DNA of 64,000 nucleotides from JADJYF01 sp050186725. GTDB taxonomy: Bacteria > Pseudomonadota > Gammaproteobacteria > Ga0077536. Each line of letters begins with the position of its first letter. Within the stretch, counting starts at the first letter, position 1. The position numbers and the translations under genes were made by a program. The notes beneath the pieces are model-generated. The model saw only the letters and a list, made by a program, of their open reading frames with translations. It was not told the origin of the DNA and did no database searches. Location: assembly GCA_050186725.1 (NCBI GenBank), contig JBFWYG010000013.1:1-64000 (forward strand), written 5' to 3'. Positions 27,657 to 36,240 of this stretch are shown here, piece after piece.

Positions 27657-27729
27657 ACCCGCGGTCTTTGACGGCTGCCGGCTCGCGCCGACAACCCAAA
27701 GTTCTGGAAATCCTGGCGGCTTGCGCGGC

Positions 27730-28431
27730 TCAAGAGGCTTCTACGGAAGACTTGTCGACCGCGAGTCCCGGACCCATGGTGGTCGAGATCGAGATCCCCT
27801 GCAGGTAGACGCCCTTGGCCGAGGCGGGCTTCGCCTTGCGCAGGTCGTTCAGGATGGCTTCGAGATTGGCCCGGAGCGCCTCCGGGGCGAACGAGGCCTT
27901 GCCTATCGGGCAGTGCACGATACCGGCCTTGTCGGTGCGGAACTGCACCTGACCGGCCTTGGCGTTGCGCACCGCGGTGGTGACGTCGGTCGTGACCGTA
28001 CCGACCTTGGGGTTCGGCATCAGGCCGCGCGGACCGAGGATCTGGCCCAGCTGGCCGACGACGCGCATGGAGGCGGGCGTCGCGATGGCGATGTCGAAAT
28101 TGATGTTGCCGGCCTTGACCTCGGCGGCGAGGTCGTCGAGACCCACCACGTCGGCACCGGCCGCGCGGCCGGCTTCGGCGTCGTTGCCGTCGGCGAACAG
28201 CGCCACCCGCACCGACTTGCCGGTGCCGTGGGGCAGCACGGTCGAGCCGCGCACCACCTGGTCGGACTTGCGCGGGTCGACGCCCAGGTTGAAGGCCACG
28301 TCGACGGTTTCGTCGAACTTGGCCGAGGCGATGGTCTTCACCAGGCCCAGCACTTCGTCCAGGGGACGGGGCTGGCGGGGGTTGCCCACCTTCTCGCGCA
28401 GGGCGCGCAGTCGCTTGCCTACCTTTGCCAT
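27730..28431 (-). CDS. rplA: 50S ribosomal protein L1
   Basis: L1-stalk protein that handles deacylated tRNA, and repressor of the L11 operon. I chose the ATG giving MAKVGKRLRALREKVGNPRQ, 233 residues, the usual length. The open frame runs 31 codons further upstream into rplK and is not homologous. The family signature is visible in NINFDIAIATPASMRVVGQL and LGPRGLMPNPKVGTVTTDVT. It lies 4 bases downstream of rplK. Confidence 0.98.
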   Translation of the reverse strand: MAKVGKRLRALREKVGNPRQPRPLDEVLGLVKTIASAKFDETVDVAFNLGVDPRKSDQVVRGSTVLPHGTGKSVRVALFADGNDAEAGRAAGADVVGLDDLAAEVKAGNINFDIAIATPASMRVVGQLGQILGPRGLMPNPKVGTVTTDVTTAVRNAKAGQVQFRTDKAGIVHCPIGKASFAPEALRANLEAILNDLRKAKPASAKGVYLQGISISTTMGPGLAVDKSSVEAS

Positions 28432-28435
28432 GCCA

Positions 28436-28864
28436 TCAACCCTCCACGTCCAGGCCCATGCTGCGCGCCGTGCCGGCGATGCAGCGTACCGCGGCGTCGA
28501 GGCTCGCGGCGGTGAGATCCGCACCCTTGGACTTCGCGATCTCCTCCATCTGGGCGCGGGTCACCGTGCCGACCTTGACGGAGTTCGGCGTGGCGCTGCC
28601 CTTGGTGATGCCGACTGACTTCATCAGCAGCACCGACGCCGGCGGCGTCTTGGTGACGAAGGTGAAGCTCTTGTCGCTGAACGCGGTGATCACCACCGGG
28701 ATCGGCAGGCCGGGCTCGAGGTTGGCCGTGCGGGCGTTGAACGCCTTGCAGAATTCCATGATGTTCAAGCCACGCTGGCCGAGGGCAGGGCCCACCGGCG
28801 GGCTGGGGTTGGCCTGGCCGGCCTTCACCTGCAGCTTGATGTATGCGTCGATCTTCTTTGCCAA
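28436..28864 (-). CDS. rplK: 50S ribosomal protein L11 (TTG start)
   Basis: Stalk-base protein that senses uncharged tRNA through RelA and is the thiostrepton-site protein. I call the start at a TTG codon giving (M)AKKIDAYIKLQVKAGQANP, 142 residues, because MAKK is the conserved L11 start and GAGGAG lies 7 bases upstream. The frame also opens at another TTG 7 codons earlier, which would place the ribosome site inside the gene. SPPVGPALGQRGLNIMEFCK is the proline-rich N-terminal signature. Confidence 0.95.
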   Translation of the reverse strand: MAKKIDAYIKLQVKAGQANPSPPVGPALGQRGLNIMEFCKAFNARTANLEPGLPIPVVITAFSDKSFTFVTKTPPASVLLMKSVGITKGSATPNSVKVGTVTRAQMEEIAKSKGADLTAASLDAAVRCIAGTARSMGLDVEG

Positions 28865-28871
28865 TTGAGGT

Positions 28872-28877
28872 CTCCTC
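28872..28877 (-). promoter_or_regulatory. Ribosome binding site deciding the rplK start
   Basis: GAGGAG read on the minus strand, 7 bases before the TTG that begins the conserved L11 sequence. It supports the TTG over the in-frame TTG 21 bases upstream. Confidence 0.8.
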
Positions 28878-28885
28878 GGGTGCAA

Positions 28886-28973
28886 ACGCCTCGCGGCTCC
28901 CCGTGTTTCCGCGCGGACACCGCTGCCCGCGCCGTTGCGTCACCGCGCCGGGCCGAGGCCCGACGCGAGGCGT
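28886..28973 (-). promoter_or_regulatory. nusG-rplK spacer enclosed by a 10-bp inverted repeat (candidate L1 target)
   Basis: ACGCCTCGCG at 28886-28895 and its perfect complement CGCGAGGCGT at 28964-28973 bracket nearly the whole spacer. Inside is a further perfect stem GGGCC-GA-GGCCC (28950-28961). The folded RNA would present the rplK ribosome site just outside the long stem. In other bacteria L1 represses its operon by binding the leader just upstream of rplK. Position and structure fit, but the L1 contact bases are not verified. Confidence 0.5.
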
Positions 28974-29506
28974 CATTCCTTGCTGACCTGTCCGAACTCG
29001 AGTTCGACCGGCGTCGAGCGGCCGAAAATCGACACCGCCACGCGCAGGCGGCTCTTCTCGTAGTTCACTTCTTCGACCACGCCGTTGAAGTCCGTGAAGG
29101 GGCCGTCGATGACGCGCACCACCTCGCCCACCTCGAACAGCACCTTGGGCCGCGGCTTCTCCACGCCCTCCTGGATGCGATCCAGGATGGCCTGCGCCTC
29201 GCGCGCCGAGATCGGCGCCGGCTTGTCGCTGCTGCCGCCGATGAAGCCCATGACCTTCGGGCAGTCCTTCACCAGGTGCCAGGAGTCGTTGTCCATCTCC
29301 ATCTCCACCAGCACGTAGCCGGGGAAGAACTTGCGGTCGCTCTTGCGCTTCTGGCCGTCCTTCATTTCCACGACCTCTTCGGTCGGGACGAGGATCTGGC
29401 CGAACTTGTCCGCCATGTTATGGCGCTTGACGCGATCCTCGAGCGAACGCTTCACCTGGTTCTCGAAACCGGAGTAGGCGTGCACCACGTACCAATGCAT
29501 AGCCAT
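28973..29506 (-). CDS. nusG: Transcription termination/antitermination factor NusG
   Basis: Binds RNA polymerase through its NGN domain and links to Rho or S10 through its KOW domain. I take the ATG giving MAMHWYVVHAYSGFENQVKR (177 residues); a second ATG two codons later is equally possible. The NGN domain (about 1-120) includes KFFPGYVLVEMEMDNDSWHL, and the C-terminal KOW is EVVRVIDGPFTDFNGVVEEV. Paired with secE, 5 bases upstream. Confidence 0.97.
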   Translation of the reverse strand: MAMHWYVVHAYSGFENQVKRSLEDRVKRHNMADKFGQILVPTEEVVEMKDGQKRKSDRKFFPGYVLVEMEMDNDSWHLVKDCPKVMGFIGGSSDKPAPISAREAQAILDRIQEGVEKPRPKVLFEVGEVVRVIDGPFTDFNGVVEEVNYEKSRLRVAVSIFGRSTPVELEFGQVSKE

Positions 29507-29511
29507 GCGCG

Positions 29512-29892
29512 TTAGGCCCCGTGTCCAATCACTGACTGCATCACCCATCCGAGACCAAGGTCCAGCACCCACAGCAGGAAAGCGAAGACCACGACCACGA
29601 TCATGACCACGAGCGTGGTCTGCACCGTCTCCTGCCGGGTCGGCCACACCACCTTGCGCACTTCGATCTGCGCGTCTCGCACGAAGCCGATGGCCTGCCG
29701 CCCCTTGTCGGTCTGGGACGCGATGCCGAGCGCGAGGGCCACGTCGAGCAGTATGCCGCCGACCCGCGCCAGTCGCGGCGCCTCCGCGTAATACTGGAAC
29801 GCGACCACGCCACCCAGCAGCAGCAGGACGGCAATCGCCAGCTTGACCGTGTCAAGCGAGTTGTTCGGTTCGACTGTGGCTTTGGTGTTCAT
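29512..29892 (-). CDS. secE: Preprotein translocase subunit SecE
   Basis: Clamp subunit of the SecYEG channel. I chose the ATG giving MNTKATVEPNNSLDTVKLAI, 126 residues; 52 further upstream codons in frame are spacer. Three membrane helices are visible (about 15-35, 45-62 and 92-118), as in E. coli SecE. The conserved cytoplasmic amphipathic motif EVRKVVWPTRQETVQTTLVV precedes the last helix. It lies between tRNA-Trp and nusG. Confidence 0.96.
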   Translation of the reverse strand: MNTKATVEPNNSLDTVKLAIAVLLLLGGVVAFQYYAEAPRLARVGGILLDVALALGIASQTDKGRQAIGFVRDAQIEVRKVVWPTRQETVQTTLVVMIVVVVFAFLLWVLDLGLGWVMQSVIGHGA

Positions 29893-30018
29893 ACGTGCAA
29901 AGACGCGGGCCCCGCCTGGGCGGCGCGGCTGGCTGGCGCGGACGGCGTCCGTCGCACCCTGCCATCCGCCAGCGCTGTCTTCATGTGCCCCGCCCCGCTC
30001 GTTCGCGCTTCGTCTAGA

Positions 30019-30094
<76 letters not shown>

Positions 30095-30102
30095 AGACTC
30101 GC

Positions 30103-30141
30103 AAAAAAAACTCGGCCCGCGCGGCTCGCGCCGCGCGGGCC
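30103..30141 (-). terminator. Strong intrinsic terminator after tuf copy 2
   Basis: On the minus strand a perfect 12-bp stem GGCCCGCGCGGC/GCCGCGCGGGCC with a GCGA tetraloop is followed by GAG and eight T residues (complement 30103-30110). It starts 4 bases after the tuf stop codon and ends the tRNA-tuf transcript immediately before tRNA-Trp. Confidence 0.93.
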
Positions 30142-30145
30142 ACAA

Positions 30146-31336
<1,191 letters not shown>

Positions 31337-31402
31337 GGCTTAACTCACCTCAACAAATCACGTGCGTCCGACTGGCGATGACGCGGCCAGCGCGGGGTTA
31401 GG

Positions 31403-31478
<76 letters not shown>

Positions 31479-31559
31479 CCTGAAACTCTGACGCGGCGGG
31501 GGCAGGAGCGGGCTGGTTGCCCCGTGCTCGGCCTGGACCGGTCCGCGTTCTCTCAGCTC

Positions 31560-31633
<74 letters not shown>

Positions 31634-31673
31634 CGTATTCGGGCACCCGGTGCATGCCCCAAGCACGGCTGCA

Positions 31674-31758
31674 TGGTGGAGGGGGTAGGATTCGAACCTA
31701 CGTAGGCAGAGCCGGCAGATTTACAGTCTGCTCCCGTTGACCGCTTGGGTACCCCTCC
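31674..31758 (-). tRNA. trnY: tRNA-Tyr (anticodon GUA)
   Basis: 85 bases with encoded CCA and a long variable arm, as expected for bacterial tRNA-Tyr. The acceptor stem is GGAGGGG/CCCCTCC, discriminator A, and the anticodon stem-loop GCAGA-CTGTAAA-TCTGC. It is first in the transcript, about 10 bases after the predicted transcription start. Confidence 0.97.
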
Positions 31759-31774
31759 AAAACGGTAGCCGGCA

Positions 31775-31803
31775 ATTCTCGAAATTTTCGCCCGCGCTGT
31801 CAA
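31775..31803 (-). promoter_or_regulatory. Sigma-70 promoter of the tRNA-tuf operon
   Basis: On the minus strand a perfect TTGACA (31798-31803), a 17-base spacer and GAGAAT (31775-31780) as -10. A TGCCGG discriminator, GC-rich as in stringently controlled stable-RNA promoters, follows the -10. An AT-rich stretch (GCAAATTTAG) upstream of the -35 could act as a UP element. The predicted start lies about 10 bases before tRNA-Tyr. Confidence 0.85.
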
Positions 31804-31932
31804 CGCTAAATTTGCGTCGGGACACCCTGAAGGGGATTCGAGGTGGCCCTATCGCCCGCATACCAGGGTCATACGACCACCCCGGCGCCTGAAGGCCGGG
31901 AGGAGATAGGTGCATCGAAGCGGGCTGGCGCC

Positions 31933-31962
31933 CCACCGCGGCGCGAGGCACGCCGCGGGTGG
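31933..31962 (-). terminator. Possible weak terminator hairpin after topA
   Basis: On the minus strand about 10 bases after the topA stop, CCACCCGCGGCG and CGCCGCGGTGG pair over 11 positions with one bulge around a 7-base loop. No T-run follows, so it may only stall polymerase or protect the 3' end. The rest of the spacer up to the tRNA promoter holds one more short GC hairpin and nothing else I recognise. Confidence 0.35.
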
Positions 31963-31971
31963 CTCTCTGCC

Positions 31972-34422
31972 TCAGGCCGGCTTGGCGGGGCGGGCGGCCT
32001 TCTTCTTCGCGGCCGGGCGGGCCTTCTTCTTGGCGACCGCCTTGCTGGCGGGCTTGGCCTTGGCGGCCGGTTTGGCCGCAGGCGGCTTCGGCGCGGCCGG
32101 CGCGCGGGCCGCGCCCGCCGCCGCCCCACGGCGCGGTGGGCCACCACGCCTGGCCGGGGCGTTGGCCAGCAGGGTCTGGCAGGCCTCCAGGTCCAGGCTG
32201 CCGGGCTCGACGTCCTTCGGCACCCGGGCATTGCGCGTGCCGTCGGTGACATAGGGACCGAAACGGCCGTTCAGCACCTTGATGCCGACGTCCTCGAAAA
32301 TCCGGATGGTCTTGGCCGCATCGGCAATCTTCTTGGCCTCGACCAGCTCGACCGCGCGGTCCAGGCCGATGGTATAGGGGTCGTCCTCCTTGCCGAGCGC
32401 CACGAACTTGTCCGCGTAACGCACGTAGGGCCCGAAACGGCCGATGTTCACCACCAGCGGGACCCCGTCCGGCGAGTTGCCGAGCTCGCGCGGCAGCTTG
32501 GTCAGTTCCATGGCCTCGTCGAGCGTGATGCTGTCCATGCGCTGGCCGGCCTTGAGGCCGTAGAACTGCGGTTTCTCCTCGTCCTCGGTCGAACCGATGA
32601 TGACGTAGGGCCCGTAGCGTCCCATGCGCACCGACACCGGCTTGCCGCTCTTCGGGTCTACGCCCAGTTCGCGGGCCTGGTTCGCCTCCTGGCGGGAGAC
32701 GTTCTCTTCCTTGTCCTTGACCTTGGCCGCGAAGGGCTCCCAGAAATCGCGCAGCAGGGGGATCCAGTCACGCTCACCGCGCGAAACGGCATCGAGATCA
32801 TCCTCCAGGCGCGCGGTGAACTCGTAGTCCACGTAGCTGGCGAAATGGTTGGTCAGGAAGGAATTGACGATGCGGCCGATGTCGGTCGGCTGAAAGCGCT
32901 TCTTGTCCAGGCTGACATATTCCCGCTGCAACAGCGTGGAAATAATCGAGGCGTAGGTCGACGGCCGGCCGATGCCGTACTCCTCGAGCGTCTTGACCAG
33001 GCTCGCCTCGGTATAGCGTGGCGGCGGCTCGGTGAAGTGCTGCTCGGAGCGAATCTGTTCGAGCGCAATCTTCTGCCCGACTTCGAGCGGTGGCAGGGTC
33101 CTGTCCTCGGGCTCGGCGTCGTCGGAGCCTTCGAGGTAGACGCTCATGAAGCCGGGTTCGGTGACGGTGGAGCCCGTGGCGCGAAACACGCCGCTGTTGC
33201 CCGCCCCGAGGTCGGCCGCGACGGTGTCGATGGTCGCCGGAATCATCTGGCAGGCGACCGCGCGCTTCCAGACCAGGTCGTAGAGCTTGAACTGATCGTC
33301 GGACAGGTACTTACGGATCTCGCTCGGCACGCGGAAGCACGACGTCGGCCGAATCGCCTCGTGGGCTTCCTGGGCGTTCTTGGAACTGGTCTTGAACACC
33401 CGCGCGGCCTTCGGCACCTGGTCGCGGCCGAAACGCGTGGAGATGAACTGCCGCAGTTCGTCCAGCGCCTCCTGGGCGAGGTTCAAGGAATCGGTACGCA
33501 TGTAGGTGATGAGGCCCACCGTGCCGGACCCGACGTCGATGCCTTCATACAGCTGCTGGGCGACACGCATCGCGCGCTGCGCGGTGAAGCCGAGCTTGCG
33601 CACCGCCTCCTGCTGCAAGGTCGAGGTGATGAAGGGCGGCGCGGGATTGCGTTTGCGCTGCTTCTTCTCGATGTTCGCGACCACCAGGTGGCCACCGGCG
33701 GCGGCGCTCAGGCGCTCCCGCGCGGCGGTCGCGTCACCCTCCGTGGTGATGGTGAATTGCTTGACCTTCTCGCCGCCGAGCTCGGAGAGCCGCGCGACGA
33801 AGGGCGTCTTGGCCGCCACCAGGTCGGCCTCGATGGTCCAGTACTCGCGCGCCTCGAATTTCTCGATCTCCGCCTCGCGCTCGCAGATCAGTCGCAGGGC
33901 CGGGCTCTGCACCCGGCCGGCCGACAGGCCGCGCTTGATTTTCTTCCACAGCAGCGGCGAGAGATTGAAGCCGACCAGGTAGTCCAGCGCGCGCCGCGCC
34001 TGCTGGGCGTTGACGAGATCCATCGACACCTTGCGCGGCGTCTGGATGGCTTCCTTGATCGCCCGCTCGGTGATCTCGTGGAACACCACGCGATAGACGT
34101 CCTTGCCGGCCAGCATGTCGCGGTCGCGCAGCAGTTCGACGAGGTGCCAGGAAATCGCCTCCCCTTCGCGATCCAAGTCAGTCGCGAGGTAGAGCGTGTC
34201 GGCCTTCTTCATGGCCTTGGCGATGGCGTCGACGTACTTGGAGTTGCGTTCGATCACCTCGTACTTCATGCGGAAGTCGTGCTCGGTGTCGACCGCGCCC
34301 TCCTTCGGCAGCAGGTCGCGCACGTGACCATAGGACGCCAGGACTTCGAAATCCTGCCCCAGGTACTTCTTGATGGTGCTGGCCTTGGCCGGCGATTCGA
34401 CGATTACTAGGTTGCTTGCCAT
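31972..34422 (-). CDS. topA: DNA topoisomerase I
   Basis: Type IA topoisomerase that relaxes negative supercoils. The 816 residues begin with a Toprim domain (ASNLVIVESPAKASTIKKYL; metal site DLDREGEA). The active-site tyrosine lies in GLITYMRTDSLNL, roughly residue 310-315. The C-terminal third carries Topo-C repeats of the GRFGPYV type (three visible), then a tail of about 60 residues made almost only of Ala, Lys, Pro and Arg. The C4 zinc ribbons found in enteric TopA are absent. It is followed by the tRNA operon and preceded by smg. Confidence 0.97.
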   Translation of the reverse strand: MASNLVIVESPAKASTIKKYLGQDFEVLASYGHVRDLLPKEGAVDTEHDFRMKYEVIERNSKYVDAIAKAMKKADTLYLATDLDREGEAISWHLVELLRDRDMLAGKDVYRVVFHEITERAIKEAIQTPRKVSMDLVNAQQARRALDYLVGFNLSPLLWKKIKRGLSAGRVQSPALRLICEREAEIEKFEAREYWTIEADLVAAKTPFVARLSELGGEKVKQFTITTEGDATAARERLSAAAGGHLVVANIEKKQRKRNPAPPFITSTLQQEAVRKLGFTAQRAMRVAQQLYEGIDVGSGTVGLITYMRTDSLNLAQEALDELRQFISTRFGRDQVPKAARVFKTSSKNAQEAHEAIRPTSCFRVPSEIRKYLSDDQFKLYDLVWKRAVACQMIPATIDTVAADLGAGNSGVFRATGSTVTEPGFMSVYLEGSDDAEPEDRTLPPLEVGQKIALEQIRSEQHFTEPPPRYTEASLVKTLEEYGIGRPSTYASIISTLLQREYVSLDKKRFQPTDIGRIVNSFLTNHFASYVDYEFTARLEDDLDAVSRGERDWIPLLRDFWEPFAAKVKDKEENVSRQEANQARELGVDPKSGKPVSVRMGRYGPYVIIGSTEDEEKPQFYGLKAGQRMDSITLDEAMELTKLPRELGNSPDGVPLVVNIGRFGPYVRYADKFVALGKEDDPYTIGLDRAVELVEAKKIADAAKTIRIFEDVGIKVLNGRFGPYVTDGTRNARVPKDVEPGSLDLEACQTLLANAPARRGGPPRRGAAAGAARAPAAPKPPAAKPAAKAKPASKAVAKKKARPAAKKKAARPAKPA

Positions 34423-34489
34423 ACGTGACGCATAGGCGCTCGCACGGCATCGGCGCGGCCGCGAGGCCGGCCCACCGCGCGGGCGGGGA

Positions 34490-34969
34490 TTAATGCAGGT
34501 TGCGGTTCAGATCGTCCATCACCATGTCTTCCATCCACACGAAGGCCTGTTCCTGGCCCGGCTGATTGAACAGCACCATGAGGATGATCCACTTCAGCTG
34601 GCTGATGTCGAGCTCGTCGTTTTCGAGCGCGAGCACGCGGTCGATGACCAGTTCGCGCGATATGCCGTCCAGGACGCCCGCCTGTTCGAGGAAGTAGATG
34701 AACCCGCGACACTCCGCGTCGAGCTTGCGTTCCTCGTCGAAAGTGAACACGCGCGTGGAGGTGCAGGCCGCGACCGGCAGGCCGTCGCTGTCGGCGCGGT
34801 TGGCCGCCAGTTCCTGCAGCCAGTCGAAGGCCTTGGTGACCTGGCCGGCGTCGAAGCCGGCGTCGCGCAGTTCGGACTTCAGGCGGTCGCGATCGGCTTC
34901 CAGTTCAAGGTCATCCTCGACGAAATGCTCGAAGAGATAGATGAGGATGTCGATGACTGTCTGCTTCAT
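34490..34969 (-). CDS. smg: Smg family protein (DUF494)
   Basis: Conserved proteobacterial protein of unknown biochemical role, usually next to dprA. I chose the ATG giving MKQTVIDILIYLFEHFVEDD, 159 residues, matching the family. The end LVIDRVLALENDELDISQLK followed by WIILMVLFNQPGQEQAFVWM is the most conserved part. The order dprA, smg, topA (transcription order) is common in gammaproteobacteria. The 116-base spacer upstream shows nothing recognisable. Confidence 0.93.
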   Translation of the reverse strand: MKQTVIDILIYLFEHFVEDDLELEADRDRLKSELRDAGFDAGQVTKAFDWLQELAANRADSDGLPVAACTSTRVFTFDEERKLDAECRGFIYFLEQAGVLDGISRELVIDRVLALENDELDISQLKWIILMVLFNQPGQEQAFVWMEDMVMDDLNRNLH

Positions 34970-35085
34970 TGACCACTGGATCCCAGTTCGAACCTGCGAA
35001 CGTCCACACAACGGAATGCTGGAACGGGAGGTAAGCCGCGTAGACGGTTCGGCGATGCGCGCGACGCATGCCCGCCGGTCGGGAA

Positions 35086-36180
35086 CTAACGGATCCGCAG
35101 ATAGCTACCGGTGCCCTGCACCTGGATGATCCCCGCGAGTTCGAGCTTCAACAGCATGGATGAAACCTCCTGGACCGTCAATCCGCTGCGCTGCACGACT
35201 TCCTCGGATGTGAACGCGTCCCAGCCGCAGGCCGTCAACAGGCGGCGCTCGCGCGCATCGCTCGGGCGACTCGCCTCGGCGGCCTCGCCAACGCGCGGCG
35301 TGCGACCACCAAGCGGCTGAAGTGCGGGAAGTTCCTCCCCGATGTCCGCGATCGACTCGACCAGCTTCGCGCCCTGCTTGATGAGCGCATGACAGCCCTG
35401 GCTCAGGGGATTGTGGATCGAACCCGGCACCGCGAACACTTCGCGTCCCTGTTCGAGCGCATGCAGCGCGGTGGACAGTGAGCCGCTGCGCAATGCCGCC
35501 TCCACCACCAGGGTGCCGAGCGCAAGGCCGCTGACGATGCGATTGCGGCGCGGAAAGTGCGCCGGCAGCGGCGTGGTGCCGAAGGGAAACTCGGAGACGA
35601 GCGCGCCCGCGCCACGAATCTCTTCCGCGAGCGCGCGGTGCGCGCTGGGGTAGACGCGATCGATGGCGCAGCCCAGCACAGCCACGGTGTGGCCGCCGCC
35701 TGCCAGCGCGCCGCGATGCGCCGCGCCGTCGATGCCGCGGGCCAGCCCGCTGGTCACAGTCACACCTGCGACCGCGAGGTCGCGGGCGAACTCGAGCGCG
35801 ATGTCACGGCCGCGGGGCGTCGCCTGGCGGCTGCCGACCACCGCGATCTGCGGGCTCGCGAGCGCGGACGAGTCACCGTCGACGAACAGCAGCACCGGCG
35901 GCGCCGCGATGGCCCGCAGCAGCGGTGGATAGCCGGCGCGCCCGATCATCAGTACGCCGCGCCCGGGCGCGGCCAGCCATTCGAGCGCCTGGTCGGCCGC
36001 CGCCCAATCGGGCGCCGCGCCGCGGGCCGCGCTGGCGTTCAGGACGATGTCGAGACGATCGGGAGAGAGAGATTCTTCAAAGGCCGCGACGGCCCACGGC
36101 AAGGCGCGGGGAGCGCGGTAAAGCGCGGCGTGAAGCGCGAGGATCCTGCGCAGCATGACGATGTCCAGTCCGTTGTACAC
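35086..36180 (-). CDS. dprA: DNA processing protein DprA
   Basis: Loads RecA onto incoming single-stranded DNA during transformation. The called frame has 364 residues from a GTG; an in-frame ATG 8 codons later (MLRRILALHAALYRAP) is an alternative start. The Rossmann-like core shows AVVGSRQATPRGRD, VTSGLARGIDGAAHRGAL and PRRNRIVSGLALGTLVVEAA. The last 65 or so residues form a winged-helix domain (FTSEEVVQRSGLTVQEVSSM). It is intact, which fits with possible competence and with the pilus-linked LysM gene just upstream. Confidence 0.95.
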   Translation of the reverse strand: MYNGLDIVMLRRILALHAALYRAPRALPWAVAAFEESLSPDRLDIVLNASAARGAAPDWAAADQALEWLAAPGRGVLMIGRAGYPPLLRAIAAPPVLLFVDGDSSALASPQIAVVGSRQATPRGRDIALEFARDLAVAGVTVTSGLARGIDGAAHRGALAGGGHTVAVLGCAIDRVYPSAHRALAEEIRGAGALVSEFPFGTTPLPAHFPRRNRIVSGLALGTLVVEAALRSGSLSTALHALEQGREVFAVPGSIHNPLSQGCHALIKQGAKLVESIADIGEELPALQPLGGRTPRVGEAAEASRPSDARERRLLTACGWDAFTSEEVVQRSGLTVQEVSSMLLKLELAGIIQVQGTGSYLRIR

Positions 36181-36240
36181 CGGCGGTCATCATAGCCATG
36201 CCACCGGCCGTTTGGCACGGCCGGCACCGGGCGGGGGGCG

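Noticed and set aside
31843..34410. 855-codon plus-strand frame antisense to topA
   Set aside because: Shadow of the GC-rich topA codon pattern; it also crosses the topA 3' spacer with Arg/Gly-rich content.
34970..35085. GGTTCGAAC resembling a tRNA T-loop upstream of smg
   Set aside because: The flanking bases do not pair into a T-stem, and no acceptor or anticodon stem can be found.
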